In this document: positions 34,328 to 43,211 of the stretch, piece by piece
Layout of the letters: every line of letters begins with the position of its first letter
Position numbering within the stretch: the first letter of the stretch is position 1
Assembly: GCA_025356575.1 (NCBI GenBank)
Contig: JANXSP010000091.1
Span: 1-59,573, forward strand
From: Novosphingobium sp.
Lineage (GTDB): Bacteria > Pseudomonadota > Alphaproteobacteria > Sphingomonadales > Sphingomonadaceae
Direction of reading: 5' to 3'
DNA length: 59,573 bases
Position numbers and translations under genes: made by a program
The notes under the pieces: model-generated
Told to the model about the DNA's origin: nothing
Databases searched by the model: none
The model's input: the letters and a program-made list of their open reading frames with translations, nothing else

Positions 34328-34708
34328 TTAGGCCGCGGCGGTTTCCGCAACCGCCGGCAGCGCGGCTTTCGCCTGCGCGATCAGCGCGGTGAACACGCCG
34401 CCTTCGTTCATCGCCAGGTCGGCCATGATCTTGCGGTCGAGCGTGACGCCCGCCAGCTTCGCGCCGTGGATGAACTGCGAATAGGTCAGTCCCTCGGCGC
34501 GCACTGCGGCGTTGATCCGCTGGATCCACAGCGCCCGGAACGAGCGCTTCTTCACCTTGCGATCGCGATACGCATACTGACCGGCCTTTTCGACCGCCTG
34601 CCGCGCGACGCGGATGGTGTTCTTGCGGCGGCCCCGATAGCCCTTGGCCTGTTCGAGGAGCCGTTTGTGCTTGGTGCGGGTGGTTACCCCGCGTTTGACG
34701 CGTGCCAT
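34328..34708 (-). CDS. rplT: 50S ribosomal protein L20
   Basis: A 126-residue L20. [20 protein letters not shown] and [14 protein letters not shown] are typical of the basic N-terminal extension, and [15 protein letters not shown] with [10 protein letters not shown] form the globular domain. It binds 23S rRNA early in assembly and in other bacteria represses its own operon. The terminal AETAAA tail is slightly Ala-rich. It follows rpmI by 14 bases. Confidence 0.98.
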   Translation of the reverse strand: MARVKRGVTTRTKHKRLLEQAKGYRGRRKNTIRVARQAVEKAGQYAYRDRKVKKRSFRALWIQRINAAVRAEGLTYSQFIHGAKLAGVTLDRKIMADLAMNEGGVFTALIAQAKAALPAVAETAAA

Positions 34709-34722
34709 GTGCTAATCCTCCC

Positions 34723-34926
34723 TCAGCGAAGCCCGTAAGGGGCCCATTTTTTGATCACCTTGGCATCGGCGTCGGAAATGACGTCGGTGCCGCGCTGCTG
34801 GCGGATGTACTTGGCATTGTGCGACATCAGGCGGTGGCGCTTGCCGACCACCCCATGCTTGACCTTGCCGGTGGCGGTGAGCTTGAAGCGTTTTTTGACG
34901 CCGCTCTTGGTCTTGAGCTTGGGCAT
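34723..34926 (-). CDS. rpmI: 50S ribosomal protein L35
   Basis: A 67-residue L35 opening [20 protein letters not shown], with [19 protein letters not shown] 34926 follows a GGAGA-type SD. infC, which often precedes rpmI in gammaproteobacteria, is not adjacent; the upstream gene is an MBL hydrolase. A small hairpin ATCCCC/GGGGA lies in the leader at about 34999-35014. Confidence 0.97.
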   Translation of the reverse strand: MPKLKTKSGVKKRFKLTATGKVKHGVVGKRHRLMSHNAKYIRQQRGTDVISDADAKVIKKWAPYGLR

Positions 34927-35073
34927 TTTCGTCTCCTGTCAGGGGACACGTAAGGTTCGGCCCTGGCAGCCCTAGTTCGCCAGGCAGACTCCCCACGAAT
35001 CCCCATCACGGGGACCCGCTCGTGTCGATTGAAGTGCGCGCGCCTAGCGATGGCGGGGCCGGAAGGCAAGCTT

Positions 35074-35952
35074 TCAGCGAATGTCCTCGCTCAGTTTAGC
35101 CGGAATCCTGAGGTAAGTGAGGCCATTGGCTTCGGCCTTGGGGAACCTTCCGGCGTGGATGTTGACCTGGATCGCTGGCAACAGCAGCTTCGGCACGGCC
35201 AGGGACGCGTCGCGTGCCTCGCGCATCGCAACGAACACATCCTCGCTCGTTGCATCGCTGACGTGGACGCTGTGCGCGCGCTCCTCGGCAACGGTGGTCT
35301 CCCAGCGATAGTCGTCGCGCCCTGGTGCCCTGTAGTCATAGCACAGAAACAGACGCGTGGCCGGCGGCAGCGCCAGCACCTTGCGGATCGAACGATACAA
35401 CTGCCGGGCGTCTCCGCCCGGAAAGTCGGCGCGCGCGGTGCCGTAATCGGGCATGAACAGCGTATCGCCGACAAATGCCGCGTCACCTACCAGATAGGCG
35501 ACGTCCGCCGGAGTATGACCAGGGACGTGCATCACCCGAAATTCCAGATTTCCGACAGCAAACCGGTCGCCGTCCGCAAACAGGTCGTCGAAGTCGCTTT
35601 CACCCGAACCCGGGGCAAGATCGGCGAACATCGGCCAGAATATCTTCTGCACGTCGCGGATGTGCTCACCAATCCCGATCCGCGCGCCCGTCCGCGCCTT
35701 GATCAGTGGGGCAGCCGACAGGTGATCGGCGTGCGCATGCGTTTCCAGCACGCGGGCGATTCGCCAGCCATGCGACTCGGCGCGCGCGAGGATCGCAGCG
35801 GCTGAGCGGCCGTCGGCGATGCCACTCGCGAGGTCGAAATCGAGCACGGGATCGATGACAACCGCGTCACCGGTCGCAGGATCGGCCACCAGATAGCTGA
35901 TCGTATTGGTGGGCTCGTCGAAAAACGCATGGATTTCGGGCTGGAACGACAT
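35074..35952 (-). CDS. blh: MBL-fold persulfide-dioxygenase-like hydrolase (Blh)
   Basis: A 292-residue metallo-beta-lactamase-fold protein of the ETHE1/Blh type. Zinc/iron site THAHADHLSA (His72, His74, Asp76, His77), then VMHVPGHTPADVAYLVGD and FVGDTLFMPDYGTARADFPGG match persulfide dioxygenases, which oxidise glutathione persulfide to sulfite. It stands alone here without the N-terminal DUF442 domain. Divergent from the ArsR-family sensor through an operator-rich gap, so it is likely induced by persulfide or sulfide. Start ATG 35952. Confidence 0.92.
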   Translation of the reverse strand: MSFQPEIHAFFDEPTNTISYLVADPATGDAVVIDPVLDFDLASGIADGRSAAAILARAESHGWRIARVLETHAHADHLSAAPLIKARTGARIGIGEHIRDVQKIFWPMFADLAPGSGESDFDDLFADGDRFAVGNLEFRVMHVPGHTPADVAYLVGDAAFVGDTLFMPDYGTARADFPGGDARQLYRSIRKVLALPPATRLFLCYDYRAPGRDDYRWETTVAEERAHSVHVSDATSEDVFVAMREARDASLAVPKLLLPAIQVNIHAGRFPKAEANGLTYLRIPAKLSEDIR

Positions 35953-35981
35953 GGGCCGGGGGTTTCTCTGCTTGAACTAAT

Positions 35982-36013
35982 ATTAGATGATGCTAATTGA
36001 GTATTCTTGAATA
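35982..36013. promoter_or_regulatory. Two inverted repeats between blh and the ArsR gene
   Basis: ATTAG-N6-CTAAT at 35982-35997 and TATTC-TT-GAATA at 36002-36013 are perfect palindromes in a short AT-rich divergent gap. Their place fits binding sites for the adjacent ArsR-family repressor, controlling both directions. No binding has been tested; the exact -35/-10 boxes were not defined. Confidence 0.65.
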
Positions 36014-36028
36014 TACAATGGAATTCGC

Positions 36029-36337
36029 GTGAAACCCGATATCGACCCAGTTCTGTTTGCAGCCAAGGCCGCGCATGTTGCGGCCTTGCTGAAGGTCATG
36101 GGTAATCCCAAACGGCTCACGATATTGTGCCTGCTGGTCGAACACGGGGAAATGCGCGTCGGCGATCTCGCCGAGATGGTTTCCCTGTCGCAGTCGGCGC
36201 TTTCGCAACATCTGGCCGTGTTTCGCAAGGACGGGCTGGTCGCGTTCCGGCGCGAGCGTCAAGCGATCTGGTACAGGATCGCCGACCCCCGGCTCGAAGC
36301 CCTGCTCACCGCCCTTTACAACCTTTACTGCCGCTAG
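36029..36337 (+). CDS. ArsR-family sulfide/persulfide sensor (BigR/SqrR-like)
   Basis: A 102-residue winged-helix repressor from GTG 36029. The recognition helix is in SLSQSALSQHLAVFRKDGLV. Cys34 (TILCLLVEHG) and Cys101 (LYNLYCR) align with the two redox cysteines of BigR, which form a disulfide or tetrasulfide bridge on persulfide. Neighbours (persulfide dioxygenase, rhodanese, TauE) support sulfur sensing. Two palindromes upstream may be its sites. The regulatory role is inferred. Confidence 0.85.
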   Translation: MKPDIDPVLFAAKAAHVAALLKVMGNPKRLTILCLLVEHGEMRVGDLAEMVSLSQSALSQHLAVFRKDGLVAFRRERQAIWYRIADPRLEALLTALYNLYCR

Positions 36338-36348
36338 GATTTCCGCCG

Positions 36349-36876
36349 ATGACCGCCGCCCATGGATCCGTCGATCCCGCCCGCGTACAAGCCTTGATCG
36401 ATGAAGGCGCTGTGCTCGTCGACATTCGCGAACACGCGGAATTCGCGCGCGAGCGCATCCCGGGTGCCCTCAACCTGACCCCCGACCGGCTTGGCGATCT
36501 TCCCCCGGCTGGAGCGGTGATCTTCCATTGCCGCTCGGGAATGCGCACCGGCGCGATGGCGAGTTCGCTGCGCAATGCCCTTGGCGCGGACCAGATTGGC
36601 TACGTGCTTGGCGGTGGAATCGAAGCGTGGCGCAAATCGGGAGGAGCTACCGAGAAGACAGCGGGCCAGCCGATCGAGATGATGCACCAGGTGCAGATCG
36701 TTGCGGGCCGCCTGGTTTTGCTCGGCACGCTGCTGGGCTGGCTCGTTGCGCCACCGTTTTTCGGTATTGCGGCGTTTGTCGGTGCCGGGCTGGTGTTTGC
36801 TGGAGCCAGCGGCTGGTGCGGCATGGCGAAATTACTGGCGTTCCTGCCATGGAACCGCTGCGCTCCTGCCGCCTGA
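36349..36876 (+). CDS. Rhodanese-like protein with DUF2892-type membrane domain
   Basis: A 175-residue protein similar in plan to YgaP. Rhodanese domain 1-105 has active-site Cys61 in HCRSGMRTG, with VDIREHAEFARERIPGA. The C-terminal part (about 115-165) forms two membrane helices, with GWCGMAKLLAFLPWN at the end; this region binds cysteine-rich pairs in YgaP. It starts 11 bases after the ArsR gene, indicating cotranscription. It probably transfers sulfane sulfur at the membrane. Confidence 0.9.
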   Translation: MTAAHGSVDPARVQALIDEGAVLVDIREHAEFARERIPGALNLTPDRLGDLPPAGAVIFHCRSGMRTGAMASSLRNALGADQIGYVLGGGIEAWRKSGGATEKTAGQPIEMMHQVQIVAGRLVLLGTLLGWLVAPPFFGIAAFVGAGLVFAGASGWCGMAKLLAFLPWNRCAPAA

Positions 36877-36877
36877 C

Positions 36878-37618
36878 ATGGACCTGTTGCACATCGTCCT
36901 GGCGCTGCTTTCGGGTAGCGCGATTGGCCTGGTCCTGGGCCTGGTCGGCGGCGGGGGATCGATTCTGGCGGTGCCGCTGCTGATCTATGTCGTCGGCATT
37001 TCTTCCCCGCACATGGCGATCGGCACGGCTGCGGTGGCCGTCACCGCCAACGCGCTCGCCAGCCTTGTTGGCCATGCCCGCGCCGGCAAAGTGAAGTGGC
37101 GCTGCGCGATGGTGTTCGCGGCAGCCGGGGCTGTCGGCGCCGCCTTGGGGGCTGAGCTCGGCCAGGCGCTCGATGGCAAACGCCTACTCCTGCTGTTCGG
37201 CCTGCTGATGATCGGCGTCGGCCTGGCTATGCTGCGCAAACGCAAGGGACGCTACCAGCCGGATGTCCGCCTGACGCGCGAAAGCGCTGGCGCCTTGTTG
37301 CCGCGCTTGATTCCCTCGGGCCTTGGAGTTGGTCTGGCGGCTGGCTTCTTCGGCATTGGCGGGGACTCCCTGATCGTGCCCGCGTTGATCGCCGCGGCCG
37401 CGATGCCAGTGGAATTCGCGGTCGGAACGTCCCTGGTCGTGATCACCGCGCTCGGCCTGACAACTTCGGTATCCTACGCGCTGGCTGGCTTGATAGCGTG
37501 GCCGACCGCCTTGCTGCTGCTGGCTGGCGGGGTTGGCGGCTCGGTCGGGGCATGGCGCTGGGACGCCGGCTGGCAGCGCGCAAGGGTTTGCTGGAACGCG
37601 TGTTTGCCGCCGCTGTAA
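36878..37618 (+). CDS. TauE/SafE family sulfite exporter, frameshifted C-terminus
   Basis: The 246-residue open frame is a TauE/SafE exporter: VLGLVGGGGSILAVPLL and ...GFFGIGGDSLIVPALIAA are the two signature regions. After GGVGGSVG the frame enters a nonsense-like tail (WRWDAGWQRARV). In the frame reached by one base the expected family end follows: LGRRLAARKGLLERVF, AAAVIGIGGYIAMTS, stop at 37651-37653. The slip is at the GGGG run near 37540. So the intact protein would run to 37653. Likely exports sulfite, or thiosulfate-like anions, produced by the dioxygenase step. Start ATG 36878 is one base past the rhodanese stop. Confidence 0.8.
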   Translation: MDLLHIVLALLSGSAIGLVLGLVGGGGSILAVPLLIYVVGISSPHMAIGTAAVAVTANALASLVGHARAGKVKWRCAMVFAAAGAVGAALGAELGQALDGKRLLLLFGLLMIGVGLAMLRKRKGRYQPDVRLTRESAGALLPRLIPSGLGVGLAAGFFGIGGDSLIVPALIAAAAMPVEFAVGTSLVVITALGLTTSVSYALAGLIAWPTALLLLAGGVGGSVGAWRWDAGWQRARVCWNACLPPL

Positions 37619-37835
37619 TCGGGATTGGCGGATACATCGCCATGACGAGCTAGAGGGCCCCTTGCGCGCAACGTTTCGTTTTGTTGCAAACCGTGCTAGG
37701 GCACCCGCGCTGAACGTCGCATTCGACGGCTAATGGGCCGCTTTGGCTCCCCCTTGGTCCCACAATCGCTTCACGACGCCGGGATCCGCAATGCTTGCGG
37801 ATGCCCGTCACCCCATGGGACAAGGACTTATTCTC

Positions 37836-38042
37836 ATGACTATCGGAACCGTAAAATTCTTCAACGCCGACAAGGGCTATGGCTTCATCGCTCCCGAAGA
37901 CGGCGGCCAGGACGCGTTCGTGCACATCTCGGCCGTTGAGCGCGCCGGCATGGGCACGCTGACCAAGGATCAGCGCGTCTCGTACGAGCTCGAAACCGAC
38001 AAGCGCGGCAAGACCTCGGCCTGCAATCTGACCTCGGCCTGA
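37836..38042 (+). CDS. cspA: Cold-shock protein
   Basis: A 68-residue single CSD protein. [18 protein letters not shown] contains RNP1, and [10 protein letters not shown] contains RNP2. ATG 37836 is preceded by AAGGA about ten bases away. The 180-base gap upstream is long enough for the structured leader that cold-shock mRNAs often have, but no fold was verified. It binds single-stranded RNA and DNA. The next small gene is 68 bases downstream. Confidence 0.93.
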   Translation: MTIGTVKFFNADKGYGFIAPEDGGQDAFVHISAVERAGMGTLTKDQRVSYELETDKRGKTSACNLTSA

Positions 38043-38110
38043 TTCTGGCTGGCGGGCACGCGGCGGCAACGCCTCGTGCCCGCCATCACCGGACGAAAGG
38101 ATCCCGGCAC

Positions 38111-38332
38111 ATGCAGTATACCACCCAGCGCGATGCGCTCCGCCCGTTCCTGATCGCCAAGCAGGAAGACGGCAGCTTCCGCCTGACCGTGCGCGAAACG
38201 CGGTACAACTCGCAAGGCTATCCGCTCGTCACTGCGACGCTGCAGGATGAAGTGTTCAAGACTGCCGCGGCGGCCAAGGCCCATGCCCGCGACAACTTCG
38301 GCGCCCAGCCCGGCCAGTACGGCACCAAGTAA
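38111..38332 (+). CDS. Small conserved hypothetical protein
   Basis: A 73-residue soluble protein with MQYTTQRDALRPFLIAKQ and a beta-rich FRLTVRETRYNSQGY. AAGGA SD lies upstream of the ATG. It sits 68 bases after the cold-shock gene in the same direction and may share its transcript. No motif or family was recognised. It is listed because SD, length and lack of shadow frame support it. Confidence 0.7.
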   Translation: MQYTTQRDALRPFLIAKQEDGSFRLTVRETRYNSQGYPLVTATLQDEVFKTAAAAKAHARDNFGAQPGQYGTK

Positions 38333-38337
38333 ATTAC

Positions 38338-38394
38338 CTGAGTTTTGCCTGCCGGGCCTCGGTCTTTTTTTGAAAGATCACTGCCCGCAGGCAA
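38338..38394. terminator. Possible bidirectional terminator
   Basis: TTGCCTGCCGGGC and GCCCGCAGGCAA (imperfect stem) surround a loop that contains TTTTTTT. It lies between convergent genes and could stop transcripts from both sides. The uneven stem and large loop make this weak. Confidence 0.3.
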
Positions 38395-38416
38395 GCGCCC
38401 CGCACACAAATCAAGA

Positions 38417-39214
38417 CTAGTGGCCGCACGCCAGTGCGGCCATCGCATCTTCCAGCCGCGCCGGATCGCCCAGCGCCAGCACCGATCCCTTGGCCCCAGC
38501 CGCCAGTGGTTCCCCGCTCCAGTCGCAGATCAGGCCCCCCGCGCCTTCGATGATCGGGACCAGCGCGGCCCAGTCGTGGAGCTTGAGCCCGGCCTCGCAC
38601 ACGATATCCAGATGGCCCATCGCCAGCATCGCGTAATTGTAGCAGTCGCCGCCCATGACCATGCGTTTGTGGTCGGTCTGCGCCGCCAGTGACATGAAGT
38701 GCTCGCCGTCGTGCGCCTCGAAATAGTGCGGACCGGTGGTTGCGAGCGCGGCATCGGCCAGAGTGCGGCAGGGGCGCGTGCGGACCGCGCTGCCAGCTCC
38801 CCCGCCGCTGCTGAACGTGGTCGGCATCCCGGCCGCGCCGATCCAGCGTTCGCGCAGGATCGGCTGGTCAATGATCCCCAGCACCGGCCAGCCTTCGACC
38901 AGCAGCGCGATCAACGTCCCGAAGATCGGCCGCCCGGCAAGGAAGGCGGTGGTCCCGTCGATCGGATCGAGCACCCACTGCCGTCCCGACGATCCCTGGG
39001 CATAGCCGAACTCTTCGCCTGCGACACCGTCGCGCGGCGCTTCGGCGGTAAGGATGCGGCGCATCGCTTCTTCGGCGGCGCGATCGGCGATCGTTACGGG
39101 AGAAGCATCGCCTTTGCGTTCGGCGGTGATTCCGGCGCGGAAATGCGGACGGATCGCGCCGGCCGCGGCATCGGCGAGGCGGGCGGCAAGCGCGAGGTCG
39201 GCCGAAAGCGACAT
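38417..39214 (-). CDS. hisN: Inositol monophosphatase family, probable histidinol-phosphatase
   Basis: A 265-residue IMPase-family phosphatase. WVLDPIDGTTAFLAGRP contains the metal-binding DPIDGTT motif, and VAGEEFGYAQ precedes it. The second metal site GGDCYNYAMLAMGHLDIV and HDWAALVPIIEGAGG fit the family. HisN-like forms dephosphorylate histidinol phosphate, but the alternative is inositol or a sugar phosphate. The inositol cluster in this window makes inositol-phosphate hydrolysis a thought, but the sequence similarity favours hisN. Confidence 0.8.
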   Translation of the reverse strand: MSLSADLALAARLADAAAGAIRPHFRAGITAERKGDASPVTIADRAAEEAMRRILTAEAPRDGVAGEEFGYAQGSSGRQWVLDPIDGTTAFLAGRPIFGTLIALLVEGWPVLGIIDQPILRERWIGAAGMPTTFSSGGGAGSAVRTRPCRTLADAALATTGPHYFEAHDGEHFMSLAAQTDHKRMVMGGDCYNYAMLAMGHLDIVCEAGLKLHDWAALVPIIEGAGGLICDWSGEPLAAGAKGSVLALGDPARLEDAMAALACGH

Positions 39215-39396
39215 CGCCCTTCATGGCCATGCGCGCCCCTAACCGTCAAGCGCACCCGTCAGGCGCACCCGTCAGGCGCTCTCGCCAAGGGCAATTGCCA
39301 TGCCGGCCCGGCAACCGAACAGAATGTGCATTAAATCATAGTTGTATCTGCGCCGGATGCGCTAAACGAAGGTAACAAGCATCGAAGGGGCGCAGA

Positions 39397-40383
39397 ATGC
39401 TGGAAAAGCGCGGAGGGCCGGGATCGCCGGCTCCGCCCGCACCGCTGGTATCGCTTACCGGCAGCACGCGCGCCGGCGATCCGCTGTCGCTCAGTCGCCC
39501 GCCAGCCGCCGATTTGCTGCCGTGGGTTGCGCTGATTTCCGGATCGATCGTGGCGATGCCCGAAGGCGCGACGCTGACCTGCGGCATGCTCAGCGACAAC
39601 CCCTGCGTGCGCGTCCTGATCAGCGGCCGGTGGCGCGCGCAGACCCGCGAAGGGTGGCAGGACTTCAACCCCCACGATCGCCGCCAGGCGCTGTTCTTCG
39701 GATCGCAATCGCGGGTCATGCCGATCGAGGCCACGGGCACGTTCCGGGTAATGACGGTACAGCTGCGTCCGGGCGCGTCGCGCATGCTCGGCGGCCCGGA
39801 CATTCGCCAGACGCTCGACCGGATCATCGATTTCGATGAACTGGTCGGCCACGGACGGCTCGGCTCGCGGTTCGATCCGGCGCACAGCGCGGGCGAGTGG
39901 ATCGAAATCTTCGAGGCCGAGATGCGCAAGATGATCGCGCTCAATGCCGTCGCTCCGCCCGATCCGGTCACGCTCGCGTTCGAAAGCGCCAGCTTTGCCG
40001 CACCCGACATGCCGATCGGTGAATTTGCCGAGCGCAACGCCGTCGGCGTCCGGACGCTCGAACGGATTATCCGCCGCGATTTCGGGATGACCCCCAAGCA
40101 GGTCCTGCGCCGCGCGCGCGCGCTGGACATGGCCTCGCTCCTTCTCGGGGTCGCGCAGCCCGAGGAGGCCGAAGCGCTGCATCTGCGCTATTTCGACCAG
40201 TCGCACCTGATCCGCGAGATCGGGCATTTCTTTGCCCAGACCCCGTCGCAACTGGCGAGCGGGAGCCATCCCTTGCTCCGCCTCAACCTCGAAGCACGCC
40301 AGAACCGGCGCTTGTCGATGCTTGCGCCGGGCCAGGTCGGGACGCCCAATTCGTGGCGCGATCCCGCCAATGAGCCCGTGTGA
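39397..40383 (+). CDS. AraC-family transcriptional regulator
   Basis: A 328-residue regulator. AAGGGG SD is seven bases before ATG 39397. The C-terminal double HTH (about 205-290) has IGEFAERNAVGVRTLERIIRR and LRYFDQSHLIREIGHFFAQ, ending in the family-typical PSQL. The N-terminal domain is cupin-like at most and carries GSIVAMPEGATLTCG. It is divergent from hisN and converges on prs. Effector is unknown. Confidence 0.87.
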   Translation: MLEKRGGPGSPAPPAPLVSLTGSTRAGDPLSLSRPPAADLLPWVALISGSIVAMPEGATLTCGMLSDNPCVRVLISGRWRAQTREGWQDFNPHDRRQALFFGSQSRVMPIEATGTFRVMTVQLRPGASRMLGGPDIRQTLDRIIDFDELVGHGRLGSRFDPAHSAGEWIEIFEAEMRKMIALNAVAPPDPVTLAFESASFAAPDMPIGEFAERNAVGVRTLERIIRRDFGMTPKQVLRRARALDMASLLLGVAQPEEAEALHLRYFDQSHLIREIGHFFAQTPSQLASGSHPLLRLNLEARQNRRLSMLAPGQVGTPNSWRDPANEPV

Positions 40384-40408
40384 TAGGAGCGCAGCCCGCG
40401 CCCGGGCG

Positions 40409-41344
40409 TTAATCGAACAGGCTCGACACGCTGCTTTCGTCGGCGATGCGCCGGATCGCTTCGCCGATCAGCGGCGCGATCGGGAGGATGCGGATGCGCT
40501 GCGAAGCCTTGGCGGCATCGGTCGGCAGGATCGAATCGGTGATCACCAGTTCTTTCAGCGCCGAGGCATCGACCCGCGCCACGGCTCCGCCCGATAGCAC
40601 CCCGTGGCTGATATAGGCGACGACGCCGGTCGCGCCTGCGTCGAGCAGCGCCTGCGCGCCGTTGCACAGCGTTCCGCCCGAATCGATGATATCGTCGATC
40701 AGCACGCACATCCGCCCGCGCACATCGCCGATGATGTTCATCACCTCGGACTGGCCGGGCCGGTCGCGGCGCTTGTCGACGATCGCCAGCGGCGCATTGT
40801 CGAGCCGCTTGGCCAGCGCGCGCGCACGGATCACCCCGCCGACATCGGGCGATACGACCATCAGGTCCTGCCCGGCATAGCGCGCGTGGATATCGGCGGC
40901 CATCACCGGCGCGCCGAACAGGTTATCGGTCGGGATATCGAAGAACCCCTGGATCTGCCCGGCGTGGAGATCGACCGCGAGGACCCGGTCGGCACCCGCG
41001 TGGGTGATCATGTTGGCGACCAGCTTGGCCGAGATCGGCGTGCGCGGTCCCGGTTTGCGGTCCTGCCTTGCATAGCCGAAATACGGCACCACCGCGGTGA
41101 TCCGCCGCGCCGACGCGCGCCGCAGCGCATCGATGCAGATCAGCAGCTCCATGAGATTGTCGTTGGTTGGGAAGCTGGTCGACTGGACGACGAACACGTC
41201 TTCGCCGCGGACGTTCTCGTGAATCTCGACGAACACTTCCTCGTCGGCAAAGCGCCGCACGCTGGCGTCGGTCAGCGGCATTTCGAGATACCCGGCGATC
41301 GCGCGCGCCAGCGGCAAGTTCGAATTGCCGGCCATGATCTTCAT
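40409..41344 (-). CDS. prs: Ribose-phosphate pyrophosphokinase
   Basis: Makes PRPP from ribose 5-phosphate and ATP. The 311-residue protein has [26 protein letters not shown], the [11 protein letters not shown] block and the PRPP loop [16 protein letters not shown] 41344 has GAGGGAG SD; a longer in-frame extension upstream is not family-like. PRPP feeds purine, pyrimidine, histidine and tryptophan pathways, consistent with purH and hisN elsewhere in the window. Confidence 0.97.
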   Translation of the reverse strand: MKIMAGNSNLPLARAIAGYLEMPLTDASVRRFADEEVFVEIHENVRGEDVFVVQSTSFPTNDNLMELLICIDALRRASARRITAVVPYFGYARQDRKPGPRTPISAKLVANMITHAGADRVLAVDLHAGQIQGFFDIPTDNLFGAPVMAADIHARYAGQDLMVVSPDVGGVIRARALAKRLDNAPLAIVDKRRDRPGQSEVMNIIGDVRGRMCVLIDDIIDSGGTLCNGAQALLDAGATGVVAYISHGVLSGGAVARVDASALKELVITDSILPTDAAKASQRIRILPIAPLIGEAIRRIADESSVSSLFD

Positions 41345-41434
41345 TGCGCCAGACTCCCTCGCCGCCGGTCTCGGCACGCCACGCGCTGGCTCTAGCTGCG
41401 AGTCGCGAGATTGCAATATCGCCCGCCGAACCGT

Positions 41435-41480
41435 GCTCCGCCTAGTGGGGCGGTGCCGGCTCCGCCCCACTAGGCGGAGC
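41435..41480. repeat. Perfect 19-bp inverted repeat over a stop codon
   Basis: Arms GCTCCGCCTAGTGGGGCGG (41435-41453) and its exact complement (41462-41480) enclose loop TGCCGGCT. It overlaps the last codons and TAG stop of the repeat-protein gene. No T tract follows in either direction, so it is not a classic terminator. Confidence 0.9.
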
Positions 41481-43127
41481 GTGGGTTGGCGAGGCTGCGC
41501 TCGCCGCGTCCTCCCAGTTGCGCAGCGCGGGCAGATAGCTTGCGGGCAGCTCGCGTCCCAGCCGCAGGAACAGCGCGTTGAGCGAAGCACTGCGAGTCGC
41601 CGCCTGGTTCATTTCTTCGATCGGCAGCCGGTCGCTGGTCCGCAGCCCGAGCTTTGCCCGGTAGAATGTGACCAGCGCGCCGCTGCGCTCCTGCGGGTCC
41701 GTCATCCGAGCGGTCCACCGCGATTCGATCGAGCGGGGATCAATCGAACAGGTGGTGCGGATCGCGCGCGCCTGCTGGTTTGTGGCATAATGCCAATCGA
41801 TCAGCGCCGACTGGGATCGGGCTTCGGCCTCGCGGCCCAGGTTGTGCAGGGCGCAATACCGCAGCGCTGCGTAGAAGCCGTAAACCGCCGGCTCATCCAG
41901 CACGCCCGGCCTGGGCGTCTCGCGTTCGAGCAGTTCGAGCGCTTCCTGATCGTGCCCCGCGCCGATCAGCAGGTTGGCAAAATTGGGCATTAGGTTCATC
42001 GCATAAGGGTATTGCGCAACCGGGATAGCCGCAGCGATCCGGCGTTCGACCGCGATGGCCTCGACGATCCCGCTCGCCCGGGCTCCACTCTCCCCGTCGA
42101 TCAGCATTTCGGCATATTGCCCGGTAAGCTGCGCAATATGAAAACGATCCTCGTCCCACAGCAGCGGGGTGTCGATCGCTTCCTTAAGCAGCGCGCGTGC
42201 CTCAACGTGCCGGCCCGCGTTCCACAGCGCGTGGGCAAGAATCCTGCGGTTGGGCAAGGCCGGATCGACCTGAAACTGCGCCCGCGCGGCGGCCAGCCGG
42301 GCATCCGACTGGCGCTTGAGATCGCCGTCCGACCACTGTTCGAGCAGCGGCCAGATGGTTTGGAAACGCCGGTCGACGAGCATTTCAAGGCCGCTTTCGG
42401 CATCCATCACTTGCGGGAGCAGCGACGCCGGTTCCGCACCCGCGTGATGCTCCAGGCTGTCGCGGATCGCGTCTTGCGCCATGGCCGCGAAGAACGCGGT
42501 ATCGTCTTTGCCATACCCCGAATGGACGAGCAGAACGCGCAGATCGGCCGCGACCGCTCCTTCCCCGCCGTACTCGAGCCGGCTCAGAAGCCATTTCATC
42601 GCCGCGATATCGAAATCGCCGAACAGTTCGGGCTGGGCCCGCGCCGCCGCTACCAGAAGCAGCCCTCCGGCGCGGTATTGGCCGGCGTGGATTTTGATCG
42701 AGCCGGCCATCATCTGCAACGCCGGTTTGCCCGGGCTCACGCGGTTGCATTCGTCGACCGCCGCGGCAGCCTTGGGAAGTTCGGCCGCATTGTCGTCCCA
42801 GCTATTGTATAAGTCGGCCGCCACCGTGCAGAGGACGCCGCTTCGGACCTGGCCCGGTTCGGGGACCAGCGCCAGAGCGCGTTGAAGCAGCGCCTCGGCC
42901 TCGGCGCCGGGCGCGGCGCGGCTCAGCGCGACCAGACGAATAGCTTCGCGCTGGTTGTCCTTGAGGTCGGAAAAATCGTCCGGCGCATGGCTTTCGGACG
43001 CATCGGACGCGGCCGGGCGCGGGGCTGGACGCTCAGCAAGCGGTGCCGCGGCGAGCCCCTGCGCGCTCAGCGCAAGGGCTGCGCCCAGCGCAAGCATTGT
43101 GCAGTGGCGGGCGATTTGTCCGCTCAT
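41442..43127 (-). CDS. Exported helical-repeat (TPR-like) protein
   Basis: A 561-residue protein with a signal peptide ([19 protein letters not shown] near residues 11-29) and a mature part of paired helices resembling TPR/Sel1-like repeats, for example [39 protein letters not shown] and [19 protein letters not shown]. Helical repeats continue to the end. Likely a periplasmic scaffolding or binding protein. No enzymatic motif was seen. Start at ATG 43127. Two cysteines near CTVAADL and DECNRV may pair. Confidence 0.7.
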   Translation of the reverse strand: MSGQIARHCTMLALGAALALSAQGLAAAPLAERPAPRPAASDASESHAPDDFSDLKDNQREAIRLVALSRAAPGAEAEALLQRALALVPEPGQVRSGVLCTVAADLYNSWDDNAAELPKAAAAVDECNRVSPGKPALQMMAGSIKIHAGQYRAGGLLLVAAARAQPELFGDFDIAAMKWLLSRLEYGGEGAVAADLRVLLVHSGYGKDDTAFFAAMAQDAIRDSLEHHAGAEPASLLPQVMDAESGLEMLVDRRFQTIWPLLEQWSDGDLKRQSDARLAAARAQFQVDPALPNRRILAHALWNAGRHVEARALLKEAIDTPLLWDEDRFHIAQLTGQYAEMLIDGESGARASGIVEAIAVERRIAAAIPVAQYPYAMNLMPNFANLLIGAGHDQEALELLERETPRPGVLDEPAVYGFYAALRYCALHNLGREAEARSQSALIDWHYATNQQARAIRTTCSIDPRSIESRWTARMTDPQERSGALVTFYRAKLGLRTSDRLPIEEMNQAATRSASLNALFLRLGRELPASYLPALRNWEDAASAASPTHAPPSGAEPAPPH

Positions 43128-43211
43128 GGCTCCCCCGAAAGCATGTTCTTTCAGACCATTAGCTTGAAACCGTAGCGCAGTTCAATCTTGCTGCCGCAGC
43201 AGGTAACGGCT

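Noticed and set aside
36018..36032. Tiny frame ATGGAATTCGCGTGA before the ArsR gene
   Set aside because: Four codons only; no evidence of a leader peptide role, though it overlaps the GTG start.
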